Shown here one piece after another: positions 3,875 to 5,055 of a stretch of DNA of 5,055 bases. Origin of the DNA: an uncultured Eubacteriales bacterium (lineage in GTDB: Bacteria > Bacillota > Clostridia > Christensenellales > UBA1242); the NCBI GenBank assembly GCA_900557585.1, contig USTJ01000059.1, forward strand, positions 1 to 5,055, given 5' to 3'. The notes beneath the pieces are model-generated. The model worked only from the letters and a program-made list of their open reading frames with translations. It did not search any database and was not told the DNA's origin. The position numbers and the translations under genes were made by a program. Each line of letters opens with the position of its first letter. Within the stretch, counting starts at the first letter, position 1.

Positions 3875-5055
3875 CGCAAAAAATATTGCTTATGCCTTAT
3901 CCCAAGCTAACAAGGATAACAGCTTAAGAACCAACGACACATTCAAAACCATTGTAAAATCTTTCTATGATAAATGTTTAACACAAAAAGGTGTTATTAC
4001 CAATGAGAACACAGATAATATTTTCTCAAATTTAGTAACTACTATAGATCAAGGAGTAATAGATGGTGAAGATCTATTTAAAAAAGATGGTGTTATTACC
4101 AATGAGAACATAATGGATATTAATAATATATTTGGCGGACAAATTTATAAATTAAAAAACAACGACACATTCAAATCCCTTGTAAAATCTTTCTATAAAG
4201 CATGTTTAACACAACAAGATCTTTGTAACACATGGATTATCTTAATATTAGCCACCGCTATAAACCAAGGAGTGATAGATGGTAAAAATCTAGAATTTGG
4301 AGATAAAACTATTACCAACACTAACGCAGGTGATATTGCTCATGGTCTTTGCATACAATATGACAACTTAAAAAACAACGACGCATTCAAATCCCTTATA
4401 CAAGATTTCTTAACAAAGGTAAATGATAACAAATTTATTAATGATAAAACAAGAGGTGATATTGGCTATCTTCTAGAACAAGTTATAATAAACAAAGATT
4501 CTTTTGGCATTGACGATACTATTCTTACCTCTCTTGTAGAAAAAGTTTGTCCAAGGGAAAAGGGTACTATTAAAAAGGCTACCAGTGGTGCAATTGCATG
4601 CTTGACCGCCGCTATAAAGCAAGGATTGATAAATGATAAAAATCTAGCATTTGATGCTGGCGTTATTCCCGACACTGACGCAGTTGACATTGCTAAAAAA
4701 TTAACCAATCTTATCGACAATAACTCAGATTTAAAAGGTAATGAAACATTCAAATCCCTTGTAAAATCTTTCTATAATAAATGTTTAACACAAAAAGATC
4801 TTCTTAGCAAATATAATGTGATAAATGTGATTATCCCAGATTTAGCAGCCGCTATAAAACAAGGTGTAATAGATGGTGAAGATCTAAAATTTGAAAAAAA
4901 TGCTATTTACCAATATAACGTAAATGATATTGCTAAAAAATTAACCGATCTTATCAACGAAAAAAACTCAGGTTTAAAAACCAACTCCACATTCAAAACC
5001 ATTGTAAAATCTTTCTATAAAGCATGTTTAACACAAAAAGATCTTCTTAGCAAAG
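3858..5055 (+). CDS. Open-ended repeat-protein frame, 5' end missing, continues past window
   Basis: One forward frame is open from 3858 (after a TAG at 3855-3857) to the window end, about 399 codons. It encodes tandem units with a consensus in three blocks: TFKSLVKSFYKACLTQKDL, then LAAAIKQGVIDGEDLKF, then DIAKKLTDLI and a short linker ending LKNND. Each block looks helical; there is no signal peptide or membrane segment in the visible part. I do not recognise the family. No ATG, GTG or TTG occurs in frame before ATG 4113, which has only weak GAG support and falls inside a unit. Either translation starts there or at a non-standard codon, or the gene is a 5'-truncated pseudogene or rearranged fragment. 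The frame overlaps the last 17 bases of rbgA in another phase. Leucine is mostly TTA and CTT with little TTG, unlike rbgA, which favours CTT and uses TTG and TTA about equally. Confidence 0.55.
   Translation, partial: MYFVNNAKNIAYALSQANKDNSLRTNDTFKTIVKSFYDKCLTQKGVITNENTDNIFSNLVTTIDQGVIDGEDLFKKDGVITNENIMDINNIFGGQIYKLKNNDTFKSLVKSFYKACLTQQDLCNTWIILILATAINQGVIDGKNLEFGDKTITNTNAGDIAHGLCIQYDNLKNNDAFKSLIQDFLTKVNDNKFINDKTRGDIGYLLEQVIINKDSFGIDDTILTSLVEKVCPREKGTIKKATSGAIACLTAAIKQGLINDKNLAFDAGVIPDTDAVDIAKKLTNLIDNNSDLKGNETFKSLVKSFYNKCLTQKDLLSKYNVINVIIPDLAAAIKQGVIDGEDLKFEKNAIYQYNVNDIAKKLTDLINEKNSGLKTNSTFKTIVKSFYKACLTQKDLLSK
3872..5055 (+). repeat. Tandem array of protein-coding repeat units
   Basis: Units are counted from the codon for T (or A) in TFKSLVKSF. 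They are: a partial unit tail 3872-3938; unit 1 at 3939-4166 (76 codons); unit 2 at 4167-4382 (72); a short unit 4383-4517 (45), which lacks the AAIKQGVIDG block; unit 3b at 4518-4745 (76, diverged first block TILTSLVEKVC); unit 4 at 4746-4988 (81); and a unit starting at 4989 cut by the window edge. Conserved cores are nearly identical as DNA: the first 30 bases of unit 1 and of the unit at 4989 match exactly. All spacings are multiples of three, so the repeat is maintained as protein or was expanded in frame recently. Confidence 0.9.
3990..4110 (+). repeat. Exact 22-base duplication inside unit 1 encoding GVITNEN
   Basis: Bases 3990-4011 and 4089-4110 are identical, 99 bases (33 codons) apart, and both encode GVITNEN in the array frame. 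The second copy sits where other units have KTITNTN, GVIPDTD or NAIYQYN, its expected place before the DIAKKL block. The first copy replaces the stretch after CLTQK where unit 4 has DLLSKYNVIN. This indicates a segment copied to a new position inside one unit, as by slippage or gene conversion. Confidence 0.8.

Noticed and set aside
4466..4753. 95-residue minus-strand open frame inside the repeat array
   Set aside because: It is antisense to the conserved repeat frame, lacks a credible ribosome-binding site, and its sequence simply mirrors the repeat coding.
3872..5055. CRISPR array or non-coding tandem repeats
   Set aside because: Unit lengths are long and variable (135-243 bases), all multiples of three, and similarity follows one protein frame; there are no short constant repeats with unique spacers.

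Overview
The window is an AT-rich bacterial chromosome segment carrying a housekeeping translation and ribosome-biogenesis cluster, followed by an unusual, open-ended array of protein-coding repeats. The order ffh, rpsP, khpA (KH-domain, YlqC type), rimM, trmD, rbgA (YlqF type) matches the classic Bacillota arrangement. Together with AT-rich codon choice, strong Shine-Dalgarno sequences and the presence of RbgA, this points to a low-GC Bacillota or Mollicutes-grade organism. No in-frame TGA sense codon was seen and Trp is encoded by TGG, so the standard code fits. The species cannot be named from the sequence.

Layout: bases 1-630 hold the C-terminal part of Ffh (its start lies before the window). 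A 55-base gap leads to rpsP (686-982) and khpA (1000-1227), closed by a convincing intrinsic terminator (1231-1263). A long AT-rich spacer (1264-1745) follows. It contains several inverted and direct repeats and one doubtful 56-residue minus-strand ORF. A new transcription unit starts at a strong extended -10 promoter (1746-1773) overlapped by a perfect inverted repeat (1731-1753). It drives rimM (1791-2318), trmD (2320-2988) and rbgA (3020-3874). rplS, which commonly lies between trmD and rbgA in Bacillota, is absent here, and so is rnhB, which often follows rbgA.

Immediately at the rbgA stop codon the sequence changes character. From about 3872 to the window end, one forward frame stays open and encodes a tandem array of 45- to 81-residue units, predicted to be mainly helical. 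A typical unit is built from three modules: an FKSLVKSFYKACLTQ block, an AAIKQGVIDGEDL block and a DIAKKLTDLI block. The array begins in the middle of a unit, has no conventional start codon for about 250 bases, and uses leucine codons differently from rbgA. It looks like a 5'-truncated or rearranged member of a repeat-protein family that I do not recognise. The junction and the modular shuffling inside the array are the most interesting things in the window.

Functionally the housekeeping genes fit together: Ffh targets nascent membrane proteins, S16 and RimM act in 30S assembly, KhpA is an RNA-binding protein, TrmD makes m1G37 in tRNA to prevent frameshifting, and RbgA matures the 50S subunit.
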